A DNA stretch of 7,699 nucleotides from an uncultured Eubacteriales bacterium (GCA_905210885.1 CAJLYO010000073.1:1-7699), one strand, 5' to 3'. Positions 1-7,437 are shown, counted from the first letter of the stretch. Notes: a model not told the origin generated them from the letters alone. Program-made: numbers and translations.

Positions 1-60
1 TAACGATGTTCTTTCAAGCTTTTTATTAATTTTATCAAATATTTCTTTAAATATTTCCAT
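1..60 (-). CDS. N-terminal fragment of an unidentified protein, runs off the window
   Basis: An ATG at 58-60 opens a frame that stays open for 20 codons to the window edge, so only the 5' end of the gene is visible. The start is supported by AAGGGG at 68-73, seven bases upstream, which overlaps the stop codon of the preceding hydrolase gene. The gap between the two genes is only 11 bp, so translation is probably coupled and the gene belongs to the same operon. The visible residues begin MEIFKEIFDKI and are rich in Lys, Glu and Ile/Phe with an amphipathic helical pattern. There is no signal peptide in this stretch, so it looks cytoplasmic, unlike its neighbours. I do not recognise the family and assign no function. 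Confidence 0.6.
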   Translation of the reverse strand, partial: MEIFKEIFDKINKKLERTSL

Positions 61-71
61 TATTTTGCCCC

Positions 72-3000
72 TTAATCTGACAGCTCCGCATATTTCAGCG
101 GCTGCATATTTTCGTCCAAAAGAATTGCCTTGTATTGACCGCTTGTTAACTCAAGCTCCGCAGACAGCGTCTGAGCGCCGTATACGGACTTTATACCGGA
201 GGATATACCCGTAAGCCGCCCGTCATTGTACTTTGCAAGAAACAGCGTCATTCCGTGCCCGGCGGCAATATCAACACTTGCCGTAACCTTGCCGTTACTC
301 TTTGCAAGGCTGAGATTACCTACGTTATTATCGTTTATAATTTCAAGATATATCGGCTCAAGCGTGGCAGTTGCATTATACACACCGTCGCTTAAAACAA
401 CACTTTTGCCGTTGCCGTACATATCGTAAACAACTGCCCTTGTACCCTTCTCAAACGTAAGTTGCGCAGGCTTTACATCATCGTTGTAGGTATTTATTAT
501 ATACAGAATGTTACCGTTATTCTTTTCATATTTATACGTGTACACGCCGTCACCTGCGTTTACCTCGCTTACAAACGTAGCTTTGCCCGTTTGGCACACA
601 AAATTCGTGTAGGACAGAAAAGACGGTCTTGCCGCATATGCCGTCGGATTATCCCATGACGGCCAGAAAAACTTAACAACGCCGAAGTTATGCTCTCTTT
701 CGGACTTGTAGTGCCCGTCATTTTGAAAATCATACCAGGTTATTTTCTCAAAATAATTTTTTGCATCGTTAAACGCAAACAGCCTTGCTAAAAGCGCAGC
801 CTGCCTTCTGTCCGAAACACCGCTGCCGTCTCTTGTGCTCCAGCCTGCTTCAGACATTAAAAGCGGAACGTCCTTATATTCCGGATACGTATCAAGAAGC
901 TCCCGAAGCGACTCTGTCCAGCGTTTGGTTATACCAAGCTCCGGTCCGCCGCCTCCGTCATACAAATGAATGCTGAATATGTCCATGTACCGCTTGCCGT
1001 CAAGAGCGTCAATAAATGCCTTTGTCTTATCAAGAGTTATGCCCGCAAGGTCGCCGCCGATAACGGCAATATTTTCATCGACGCTTTTAACGCCCTCGTA
1101 TGCTGCTTTAAGTATTTTTGCATATTGCTCCGGCGTTTTGGTGTCTGAAGAATTCCATTCGTTATAGGTTTCGATTGCAAAATCAAGCCCCAGCTCCTTA
1201 AACTTGCGTGTCATCATGGCTGCCCAAATGCCGTATTTTTCCGCGTACTCATCACTGCCCCATTCACCGTTCAAGCCAACCGGCCTGCCATACGTCAGCG
1301 TAAAAATAAGGGATATACCGCGGCGGTTAAGCTCACGCCAATACGCAACGCGTTCCTCGTCAAAGTGCCATACACCGACAGGGCTTTCCGCATAATCCCA
1401 CGCAAGCTCATCACGCACAAGCCTTGCGCCGCTTTTTTCCAGCAGCGGCAGCACGGTGTTGTACGGCCTGTTATGCCCGATATGAAGCTGGAATCCGTAC
1501 CTGTCGCTTACCGTGCCTCCGGCAGGAATATTCGCCAGGGAAAATTCCTCAAATTGGCTGTAAATCTCATTTGTACCGTCGCTTACGCTAAAATTAAGCT
1601 TATATATTCCAAAGCTTTCAACCGGCACGCTTATTTTTATATCCGCGCTTTTATATGGCAGCAGCGATATATTTCCCGAACCGTTCCAAACAGCATTACC
1701 GTTTTCATCCGAAGCAGAAATATTTAAAATATAATTACCCGAAACGCCGTTTCTGTCTTTTATTCTGACATTCCATGACGGTGTTTCGCCGTTTTCGAAA
1801 ATGTTGCCGGTTTTACCGCTGTAAGCGTCTATGTCAACCGGTCTGTTTAAATAATCCCAAAGCTTTTCGGGCATGCTACCTTCAGGTATTCCCGAGGTTT
1901 CGCCGTGCGTCAGCTTTCTCACTCTGATGTTATCAATTAAAATATCCCCGCAATTTTTATACGGAACTATTGCGATATTCTTAACATTAAAAAGCTGATT
2001 GTTAATATACGTAGTTTTTATCAGCCGGTTATTAATGTAGTAGCTGACTTCGGAATGATCATAATCAAGTATTATTTTAACGTCATTCCATGTACCGAGT
2101 TCAAAAGGCGCATAGTCGCTATCGTCCTTAGGTCTGTCCCAACCGGTCATGTTATAATAAAAAGATGCTCTTGTGCCTATAGTAAAGAATGTTTCCCTTA
2201 TGTATCTTGAACCTGACAGTAATTCATCATAACTGCCGACTTTCTCTGTTCCGAGCCTGACGTAAAACAAATCACCGTCATCGGTTTCTTTAAAAAATGA
2301 AAACTCTATTACCGCTGTGCAGTCTTTTACCGTTTTATCAAGATTCTTAAACAAATACGATGCGTCACCGTTTTGACGCAAAAGCAAGCTGCTGCCGTGC
2401 TGTTCATCGTGCTGCACAATTTCATGGGTGCTGCCCTTTCCGCGGAATTCAAAGCCGTAATCCTCGAGCGTTTTTTCAAAATCCGCCTCAAAATACACGG
2501 GATTATCAATAATTCCGCTGTTTACAAAAATAAAATCCTCTTTCTCAACGGCTGAGCTGCCGATTTTTGCGCACGCGGTATACTCGCCTGTGCGCGGCGG
2601 CTGTACATTGAAAATGAATTTGCCGAAGCCGTCGGCGGGTGCCTGGTCAATGTATACGATCTCTCCGCTGTTTTTTTCGGCAACGGTAACCGACACATTT
2701 ATACCTGCCGCACAGCTGCCATTTATATCAACGGTGTTTTCGTCAAACTGGACTATGTTAAGCTTATCCGAAAAGCTTTTCTGTGTAACCGAAAACGGAA
2801 TTTTCTCGATTTCGCTGTCTCCGGCTTTAACGTAAGCCGTGTATCTGCCAAGCCCGGGAAGCTTCGCCTCTGCCGAAAAGCGTCCGCAGCTGTCCGCCTT
2901 AATCTGGTCGTGATACAGTAAATTCTCACCATTTTCAAGCTCGCTGAGTTCAACGCCCTCCGGCAAAATATTCACCGTAATATCATCTGACGGCGCAGAC

Positions 3001-3113
3001 GTCCCGCAAACCGTAACGGTATCGGCGCCGCTTTGCAGCACGCTTACATCAGAGGCAAAACAAAATATTGTGCTTAAGCAAAGTGCCGCTGCACAAAGCA
3101 GTAGCTTTCTCAT
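72..3113 (-). CDS. secreted multidomain glycoside hydrolase-like protein (clan GH-A barrel)
   Basis: This 1013-residue protein probably hydrolyses a glycosidic bond in an external polysaccharide. Residues 1-20 form a signal peptide (MRKLLL..., hydrophobic core, cleavage after CFA). Two Ig-like modules follow at about 43-110 and 115-198, then a concanavalin A/LamG-like beta-sandwich at about 206-400, and another Ig-like stretch at about 440-528. A (beta/alpha)8 barrel spans about 535-845. It carries the clan GH-A signature: an Arg in VRDELAW (R567), an Asn-Glu pair in ETYNEWN (E652, predicted acid/base), a Glu in LLMSEAGW (E755, predicted nucleophile) and a late Trp in TWYDF (W793). Two beta-sandwich regions end the protein (about 850-930 and 932-1013). 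The family within GH-A (for example GH39 or GH5-like) and the substrate cannot be fixed by eye. I chose ATG 3113 over ATG 3125 because GGGGGA lies just before it and the signal peptide then begins normally. No SLH or sortase anchor is visible. Confidence 0.85.
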   Translation of the reverse strand: MRKLLLCAAALCLSTIFCFASDVSVLQSGADTVTVCGTSAPSDDITVNILPEGVELSELENGENLLYHDQIKADSCGRFSAEAKLPGLGRYTAYVKAGDSEIEKIPFSVTQKSFSDKLNIVQFDENTVDINGSCAAGINVSVTVAEKNSGEIVYIDQAPADGFGKFIFNVQPPRTGEYTACAKIGSSAVEKEDFIFVNSGIIDNPVYFEADFEKTLEDYGFEFRGKGSTHEIVQHDEQHGSSLLLRQNGDASYLFKNLDKTVKDCTAVIEFSFFKETDDGDLFYVRLGTEKVGSYDELLSGSRYIRETFFTIGTRASFYYNMTGWDRPKDDSDYAPFELGTWNDVKIILDYDHSEVSYYINNRLIKTTYINNQLFNVKNIAIVPYKNCGDILIDNIRVRKLTHGETSGIPEGSMPEKLWDYLNRPVDIDAYSGKTGNIFENGETPSWNVRIKDRNGVSGNYILNISASDENGNAVWNGSGNISLLPYKSADIKISVPVESFGIYKLNFSVSDGTNEIYSQFEEFSLANIPAGGTVSDRYGFQLHIGHNRPYNTVLPLLEKSGARLVRDELAWDYAESPVGVWHFDEERVAYWRELNRRGISLIFTLTYGRPVGLNGEWGSDEYAEKYGIWAAMMTRKFKELGLDFAIETYNEWNSSDTKTPEQYAKILKAAYEGVKSVDENIAVIGGDLAGITLDKTKAFIDALDGKRYMDIFSIHLYDGGGGPELGITKRWTESLRELLDTYPEYKDVPLLMSEAGWSTRDGSGVSDRRQAALLARLFAFNDAKNYFEKITWYDFQNDGHYKSEREHNFGVVKFFWPSWDNPTAYAARPSFLSYTNFVCQTGKATFVSEVNAGDGVYTYKYEKNNGNILYIINTYNDDVKPAQLTFEKGTRAVVYDMYGNGKSVVLSDGVYNATATLEPIYLEIINDNNVGNLSLAKSNGKVTASVDIAAGHGMTLFLAKYNDGRLTGISSGIKSVYGAQTLSAELELTSGQYKAILLDENMQPLKYAELSD

Positions 3114-3117
3114 AAAA

Positions 3118-3123
3118 TCCCCC
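3118..3123 (-). promoter_or_regulatory. ribosome binding site of the hydrolase gene
   Basis: GGGGGA lies four bases before the ATG at 3113. An in-frame ATG at 3125 overlaps the front of this motif and has only AT-rich sequence upstream, so this site decides in favour of the start at 3113. The spacing is a little short. Confidence 0.6.
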
Positions 3124-3128
3124 ATTTA

Positions 3129-3165
3129 AATATATACTGCAAGCAAAAAGCCGGCAGTATATATT
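3129..3165 (-). promoter_or_regulatory. intergenic 12-bp hairpin between the SLH gene and the hydrolase gene
   Basis: Bases 3129-3140 and 3154-3165 are perfect reverse complements (arm on the minus strand AATATATACTGC) around a 13-base loop. The hairpin fills most of the 61-bp gap. It begins 9 bases after the TAA stop of the upstream SLH gene and ends 5 bases before the GGGGGA ribosome binding site. It has no long T-run after the second arm on the minus strand, so a full Rho-independent terminator is unlikely. An mRNA stabiliser, a processing site or a partial attenuator that sets the hydrolase level relative to the SLH protein would fit. The structure is seen; the role is inferred. Confidence 0.6.
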
Positions 3166-3174
3166 CTTAAACTA

Positions 3175-5781
3175 TTACTTTTTCCAACCGTTCTTATGAA
3201 CAATAATCCTTCTTAAATTACCTGAATTACCGTAAACAATAATGCTTGAGGCGCTGCCGCCGACATTTTCCGCAGAAAGGATATCGCTTACGGAGCCGCA
3301 ATACACCTGACTTTTTCTGAGCGTCGAATCATAAACGGCAATTTTTCTGTCAGACGGAACCACAAGCCGTTCAAACGGCTTTGTCATATCCGTTCCGTAA
3401 CTCCACTCAACAATGTTGCCTTGTGTTCTCAAAACATAGCCGGCGCTTATATCCTTTTGCTGGAACGGGTAGCTGACCTCGTCGACCATTCCGGACGGAA
3501 GCTTGTTTTCGCTGTAATCAAGAATAACCGATACGCCGCTTATATATCCTTTCGAATTTGTAGAAATTTTTATTACATCTCCCCGGCTTATACCAAGAGC
3601 GCTCCACTGAGAGTAATACTCAGGTGCAATGTAGAATACTTCCTCGGTTTCACCAAAAAGATGAGCCGCCTTCATTTCTGTACCGTATTTATCAACAACC
3701 TGTGTAACACAGTCAAACAAAAGCGGAAAATCATTTTCCGTTCCGGCGCCGCTTGAAGAATAAATAACTGCGATACTATCGCTTACATTATTGGGATTGA
3801 CCGTATATAATGATGCTCCGTCAAAGTTCTGACCGTTTGACCACGTTCCGCTTGCTTTGTATGCAAACTCTCCTTCATCTGCTGTAAGTATATTATCCTG
3901 AATAGGTACGGTAAAGCTTGCTCCGCCCGAAAAAATGCCCAATCTGTCGAATTTTCTGTAATTACCGCCCCAAACAACACCGGTTAAATCCTCAAATGTT
4001 TTCTCCAGCGTATTATCAGCCTCACTGTTATTTTTAAGCGCTGTATCCACCTCGCAAACCAAGCCTTTTTCATCGGTGCGGTACCTTATAAGCTGATTTA
4101 CAACGCCGTTTCCGCTTCCGGCTGTAAGCGCCGCAATTACTTTTTCCTTTTCTACCTTTTTGCCGTCGATTTTCGGCTTGGAAACAAAGTTGATTATCTG
4201 CATTTCATTGGCGGTTGTATAGATTTTGCACATTATTTCGCCTTCAAGTCCATTAGAGGGAGCGGCATTAACAAGATATCCGAACTGCATAGATCCCGTT
4301 GCTGCCGATGTGTCAAAGCCGACAAAGGCGATTTTCCCGGCTTTATCAAGTCTGAACACATAGCTTGACCCCGGGGTTAAGCTGTTTTTATTCGCGTCAT
4401 AGCACTTTTTGTACATTTCATGCTCTGTACCGCCTACAGTTACAAGTACCTTTGAATCGGCGCTTACTTCGTCAAGCTTTCCTGTTACATTTGCCTCTGT
4501 TATGTAAATAGAAAGCAGCTTTGCCGAGCTGTAAATACTTAAAACCTGATCCTTTTTAATGCCGTCCATAGAGCTGATACCGTTATGAAGCTTAAGCTTT
4601 TGCGTGTCCTTGCGTTCAATCACCTTTACCGTGCCGGATAAATCCTTTGCATAAATTATCTCCATACCGGCATCTACGGAATTTACAAGATATATTTCAC
4701 AGCTGTTGATAATAACAATATCGTAAACCCCGTCACGGTCGGAATCCAAAAGCCTGAAATCGCCGTTTTCGATATCAAACGCTTCCGAAATATACTTTGT
4801 CACGGTTTCGCCGTTTTTGGCAACGGCGGCGGCAGACGATACCGTAACCGATTCCGCCTTGCCGTTTTCATTGTAGTACTTAAACGTTCCGTCCCTGTAA
4901 GAAATGAAATCCTCCGACAAAACCGTTATCATGTCATTTTTCCTTGACGGAGCGTAACAAAACAGCAGCTCTTTGTTTATACCGTCATCATGATAGAAAA
5001 AGCTAACATACTGTCCCAAAAACTGTTCTGCCGCAAAATCCTCCGATATAAACCTTTCATCACCGATTACCGTTTCGGAAAATCCGGCGGATATGTCGGT
5101 CTTTAAGCTTATTCCTTCAGCAGCCCATACGGTGCCGTTTCCTTCATATATATCCCAATATCTTGAAAGAAGGGTTTCGCTGCTTTCCCCGTAATAATGA
5201 GTATCGTGCTTTATCTCTGAAACATTGTATGTATTCATGCATAAAGCATTTGCCGTAAGAATAATGGCGTCGCGTACGGAAATACTTCCGCTTGTGCTTA
5301 CCCCGGTAAGCATATTCTGCATACGCGCAACCTCGTAATATCCCGACGGATATCCGCCGTGCACATCGGCATACGGCTTGTAGCCGGCAAGGCACGCAAG
5401 CATTTTAACAGCCTCGTCAAGGCTTACCGTGTCCTCCGGGCGGAAAAGCCTGTCGTCTGCCTGGGATATAACGCCTGTTTCGGCAAGATAGTTTATCGCG
5501 CCCTGCGCCCAGTGGTCCATCGCCAGATCGTTAAAATATCTTACGCCTGACGACGCAGTTTCGTCAAATTTTATGCCGCGTGCGATAAGCAGCGCCATTT
5601 CCGCACGGGTTACCGGAGTTGAAACATCTTTTTTGTCCAAATCCGGGACGAGATTCAATATATCAACAAGCCCCATGGCTTTTTCAAGCTGTTCGCCGGA
5701 ATTTGCCGCAGAAAAAACCGTTGGAAGCGATGACGTAAGCATAACTGCGCAAAGTATAATCGTTATTAATCGTTTCAACAT
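3175..5781 (-). CDS. secreted S-layer homology (SLH) domain protein
   Basis: This is an 868-residue exported protein that probably sits on the cell wall through N-terminal SLH repeats, which in Gram-positive bacteria bind pyruvylated secondary wall polymers. The signal peptide is clear: MLKRLITIILCAVML, then cleavage near VFSAA (about residues 24-26). Three SLH-like repeats follow at about 27-70 (with TRAE at 58-61), 82-135 (DHWAQGAINYLAETGVI type) and 144-185. The second and third have lost the usual TRAE motif (VSLDEA and ISVRDA in its place), so binding may be weaker. The remaining roughly 680 residues are mostly beta-rich, with no catalytic motif I recognise. One acidic DSDRDGVYD loop (D346-D354) resembles a calcium-binding EF-hand-like loop. 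The frame extends upstream to 5856, but that part overlaps the preceding gene. The ATG at 5781 has GGAGG at 5787-5791 and a normal signal peptide. The gene follows the other SLH gene by 13 bp. Large SLH proteins of this style are common in uncultured Clostridia, usually with unknown function. Confidence 0.88.
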   Translation of the reverse strand: MLKRLITIILCAVMLTSSLPTVFSAANSGEQLEKAMGLVDILNLVPDLDKKDVSTPVTRAEMALLIARGIKFDETASSGVRYFNDLAMDHWAQGAINYLAETGVISQADDRLFRPEDTVSLDEAVKMLACLAGYKPYADVHGGYPSGYYEVARMQNMLTGVSTSGSISVRDAIILTANALCMNTYNVSEIKHDTHYYGESSETLLSRYWDIYEGNGTVWAAEGISLKTDISAGFSETVIGDERFISEDFAAEQFLGQYVSFFYHDDGINKELLFCYAPSRKNDMITVLSEDFISYRDGTFKYYNENGKAESVTVSSAAAVAKNGETVTKYISEAFDIENGDFRLLDSDRDGVYDIVIINSCEIYLVNSVDAGMEIIYAKDLSGTVKVIERKDTQKLKLHNGISSMDGIKKDQVLSIYSSAKLLSIYITEANVTGKLDEVSADSKVLVTVGGTEHEMYKKCYDANKNSLTPGSSYVFRLDKAGKIAFVGFDTSAATGSMQFGYLVNAAPSNGLEGEIMCKIYTTANEMQIINFVSKPKIDGKKVEKEKVIAALTAGSGNGVVNQLIRYRTDEKGLVCEVDTALKNNSEADNTLEKTFEDLTGVVWGGNYRKFDRLGIFSGGASFTVPIQDNILTADEGEFAYKASGTWSNGQNFDGASLYTVNPNNVSDSIAVIYSSSGAGTENDFPLLFDCVTQVVDKYGTEMKAAHLFGETEEVFYIAPEYYSQWSALGISRGDVIKISTNSKGYISGVSVILDYSENKLPSGMVDEVSYPFQQKDISAGYVLRTQGNIVEWSYGTDMTKPFERLVVPSDRKIAVYDSTLRKSQVYCGSVSDILSAENVGGSASSIIVYGNSGNLRRIIVHKNGWKK

Positions 5782-5785
5782 TTCT

Positions 5786-5791
5786 ACCTCC
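5786..5791 (-). promoter_or_regulatory. ribosome binding site of the 868-residue SLH gene
   Basis: GGAGGT lies four bases before the ATG at 5781, a near-consensus site. It rules out the longer upstream start at 5856. It sits in the 13-bp gap directly after the TAG stop of the preceding gene (5795-5797), which suggests translational coupling. Confidence 0.85.
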
Positions 5792-5794
5792 AGT

Positions 5795-7375
5795 CTAATT
5801 CTGCTGCATAAGCATGTAAATAATTTTAGCCGCCTGTGCTCTTGTTGCATTTTCAAGAGGCATAAATTTTCCGTCTGTTCCGTTTATAATATCCATGGAA
5901 CTTAAAGCCGCCACAGCACCCTTTGCATAATCGGATACCGTTTCGGAATCGTCAAAGCCGAGTTCGCCGTCCTTAAACTCAATACCTGCCGCACGGCAGG
6001 CAATAACCGCCATGTCCTGTCTGGTAATATTCATGCCTATACCGAAGGTGCCGTCCGGCATGCCCTTTACAACGCCTGCGCCGTATGCTTTTTTTATGTA
6101 ATCGCAGTACCATTCGCCGGGCTCAACATCGGAAAACGCAATGTCCGCGGGCTGTGCGTCATTTAAAAATGCAGCCGCAACAAGCTTTGTGAACTCCTCA
6201 CGCGTTATATTGTCGTTGGGGCAGAATTTTCCGCTTTCCTTGCCGTTAACAATGCCCTTTTCGGTAAGTCCCAAAATATAGCTTTCCGCCCATGGAGCAT
6301 CATCTATATCCGTGTAAATCTTTTCGGGAAGGGCAACAGGCGCCGGATTCTGAGGCGTGCTTGTGCCGATACCGGAACCGCTGTTTCCTCTGCCGCCTCC
6401 GCCTGTACCGCCGGAAGAAATACCGCCGCCTGATGTTCCGCCGTTATTTTTAAGAGGAGTATTATAAGCCTCTTTAAGCTCGGGCAAAGTATCAAAAGAC
6501 TTCCCGGCAGCATTTGTGCTGTAGCGTGTAAGAGATGCTTCGGGAGTTATACCGATAACGTCCGCAAAATCGTCCATAATTTCCTTTACGATTCCGGCGC
6601 CGTCCGGTTTTTCAACAACGGAAAGAATCAGAGCGTCCCTTACCGCCGTTTCAAATTCGTCCTCGGACTGCGGCTTGAAGGCGGCAATTCTTTTTGCGGC
6701 TGCGTTTCTTACAGACTCTGTAACGCATTTTTGACCGTACCAGTTTGCAATATCGGAGTTTTTAAGGTCAAAGTAATCCGCGTCCCCATAAATATCGGGC
6801 AAAGCTCCGCCGGCAAAAGCCGCCATACCCACACAGCGGCGGTAAATTCTTATAACCTCTGTGGTTACGTCAGCGCCGTCACGTATGATAGGTGTTTTCT
6901 TTGCGGTGTTGTAAAAATACTTTGCAACCGTTTCATCATCTGCGGTATAATCCTTTTTGTCAAGTCCTATCGCCTCGGCGTAATCCGCGTTGGTTAAAAA
7001 CGCTTTTACCTCGGCGATTTTTTCCTGCTCGGTTTTTTGAGAGTCGGAAATCACGTTTTGAAGTCTTTCAGCCTCGCCCAAAATATTCACGTATTTTACC
7101 GGCGCGCTTTTAACATCGTTGTTTCCTACCTTGTAATAAACAGTGTATTCTCCGGTATTTCCGATGGTCATGTCAACGGAAAAACCGCCGTTTTCGTCAG
7201 CGGCAACCTGGCCGTGATACAAAAGGATTTCTGCCTTGTTTTCCGCACCTCTTAAATCGTCATAGGTTTTGCCGCCGAAGGAGACATGCATCGGCACGAT
7301 CACAATGCCGTTTTCCTGCGCCATTTCGGGCGTGATATCGCTGCCGGATTCGGCAACAAGGATCATTTTGCTCAC
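5795..7375 (-). CDS. chimeric open frame: DegV N-terminus fused to a 5'-truncated SLH protein
   Basis: The frame encodes 526 residues from GTG 7375. Residues 1-40 match the start of DegV-family fatty-acid-binding proteins (ILVAESGSDITPEMA, then IVPMHVSFGGKTYDD). Sequence after about residue 40 is not DegV. Residues 41-99 form an Ig-like module (ILLYHGQVAADENG, GEYTVYYKVG). About 100-310 is an alpha-helical region of unknown role, 311-336 a Gly/Ser linker, and about 353-526 three SLH repeats with ITREE, ITRQD and ATRAQ motifs. These SLH repeats look intact and should bind the cell wall. The hybrid has no signal peptide, although an SLH protein must be exported, and it carries only about one seventh of a DegV protein. 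I infer that the two halves come from different genes and were joined by assembly error or recombination. The C-terminal part is a real SLH gene whose true 5' end is missing. It lies 13 bp before the next SLH gene. Confidence is high for the domains and low for the fused product existing. Confidence 0.6.
   Translation of the reverse strand: MSKMILVAESGSDITPEMAQENGIVIVPMHVSFGGKTYDDLRGAENKAEILLYHGQVAADENGGFSVDMTIGNTGEYTVYYKVGNNDVKSAPVKYVNILGEAERLQNVISDSQKTEQEKIAEVKAFLTNADYAEAIGLDKKDYTADDETVAKYFYNTAKKTPIIRDGADVTTEVIRIYRRCVGMAAFAGGALPDIYGDADYFDLKNSDIANWYGQKCVTESVRNAAAKRIAAFKPQSEDEFETAVRDALILSVVEKPDGAGIVKEIMDDFADVIGITPEASLTRYSTNAAGKSFDTLPELKEAYNTPLKNNGGTSGGGISSGGTGGGGRGNSGSGIGTSTPQNPAPVALPEKIYTDIDDAPWAESYILGLTEKGIVNGKESGKFCPNDNITREEFTKLVAAAFLNDAQPADIAFSDVEPGEWYCDYIKKAYGAGVVKGMPDGTFGIGMNITRQDMAVIACRAAGIEFKDGELGFDDSETVSDYAKGAVAALSSMDIINGTDGKFMPLENATRAQAAKIIYMLMQQN
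6368..6445 (-). other. Gly/Ser-rich linker before the SLH repeats
   Basis: The 26 codons encode a flexible stretch with 14 Gly and 5 Ser (pattern GGTSGGGISSGGTGGGG). It separates the helical region from the three SLH repeats. Such linkers commonly space a functional domain away from the wall-bound anchor. A Pro/Ala-containing segment (about 341-350) follows before the first SLH repeat. Confidence 0.7.
7253..7276. other. probable chimeric junction between two genomic segments
   Basis: On the minus strand, the codons for GGKTYDD end the DegV-like sequence, and the next codons, TTA AGA GGT, begin the Ig-like module of the SLH protein. The DegV side uses mostly G/C-ending codons (ATC, GTG, CCG, GGC), and upstream of it G+C rises to about 67%. 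The SLH side reverts to the moderate G+C of the rest of the window. A Gly-Lys-Thr-x-Asp-Asp stretch is plausible in both parents, so a short shared sequence may have guided the join. No insertion-sequence end, tRNA or long repeat is visible here. The exact base cannot be fixed without the parent sequences. Confidence 0.65.
7256..7375 (-). pseudogene. 5' fragment of a DegV-family fatty-acid-binding protein gene
   Basis: The first 40 codons encode MSKMILVAESGSDITPEMA and continue to IVPMHVSFGGKTYDD. This matches the beta-strand, SDI(T/P)PE helix and VPxxVxF strand that open DegV proteins, which bind fatty acids and in Firmicutes can act as FakB subunits feeding the FakA kinase. The family is normally about 280 residues, so some 85% is missing, including the later lipid-contacting regions. 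The start is GTG 7375, supported by AGAGGAG eight bases upstream. The ATG at 7366 is an alternative without a well-placed site. As it stands the fragment cannot fold into a DegV domain. It is probably the intact start of a gene from another segment, cut off at the junction. Confidence 0.7.
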
Positions 7376-7383
7376 GGGAACAA

Positions 7384-7390
7384 CTCCTCT
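7384..7390 (-). promoter_or_regulatory. ribosome binding site of the DegV-type start
   Basis: AGAGGAG lies eight bases upstream of GTG 7375, a typical spacing. It supports the GTG start over the more upstream ATG at 7405, which would add ten residues not typical of DegV proteins. Confidence 0.75.
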
Positions 7391-7431
7391 TTTTTTCCAG
7401 ATCAAGCGGTAAAGCGCCGCAAGTGGAACCT

Positions 7432-7437
7432 AGTATA
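7432..7437 (-). promoter_or_regulatory. possible promoter -10 for the DegV-type gene
   Basis: TATACT on the minus strand is close to the sigma-A -10 consensus and lies about 57 bases before the GTG start. The upstream partner is weak: TTGCAA at 7449-7454 is only 11 bases away, and the sequence at the proper 16-17 base spacing is TGTTTT/ATGTTT. This is a tentative call. Confidence 0.25.

Noticed and set aside
1365..1727. Plus-strand open frame of 120 codons inside the hydrolase gene
   Set aside because: It lies fully antisense to a well-supported gene, has no ribosome binding site that stands out and its translation resembles no family.
3421..3756. Plus-strand open frame of 111 codons antisense to the SLH gene
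   Set aside because: Antisense shadow: the minus-strand frame has a signal peptide, SLH repeats and a good ribosome binding site, while this one has none of these.
4719..4745. Dockerin or cellulosome link from the DSDRDGVYD loop in the SLH protein
   Set aside because: A dockerin needs two such loops in a roughly 70-residue C-terminal domain. Only one is present, and it is mid-protein.
5782..5856. Upstream in-frame extension of the 868-residue SLH gene to ATG 5856
   Set aside because: It would overlap the coding end of the preceding gene, would bury the signal peptide 25 residues inside, and ignores the GGAGG placed just before ATG 5781.
5573..5905. Plus-strand open frame of 110 codons over the boundary of the two SLH genes
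   Set aside because: It covers the N-terminal SLH repeats of one gene and the C-terminal end of the other in antisense and shows no recognisable protein features.
5795..7375. A genuine new protein class combining DegV lipid binding with S-layer anchoring
   Set aside because: The DegV part is too short to fold, there is no export signal, and base composition changes near the join, so a chimera explains it better.
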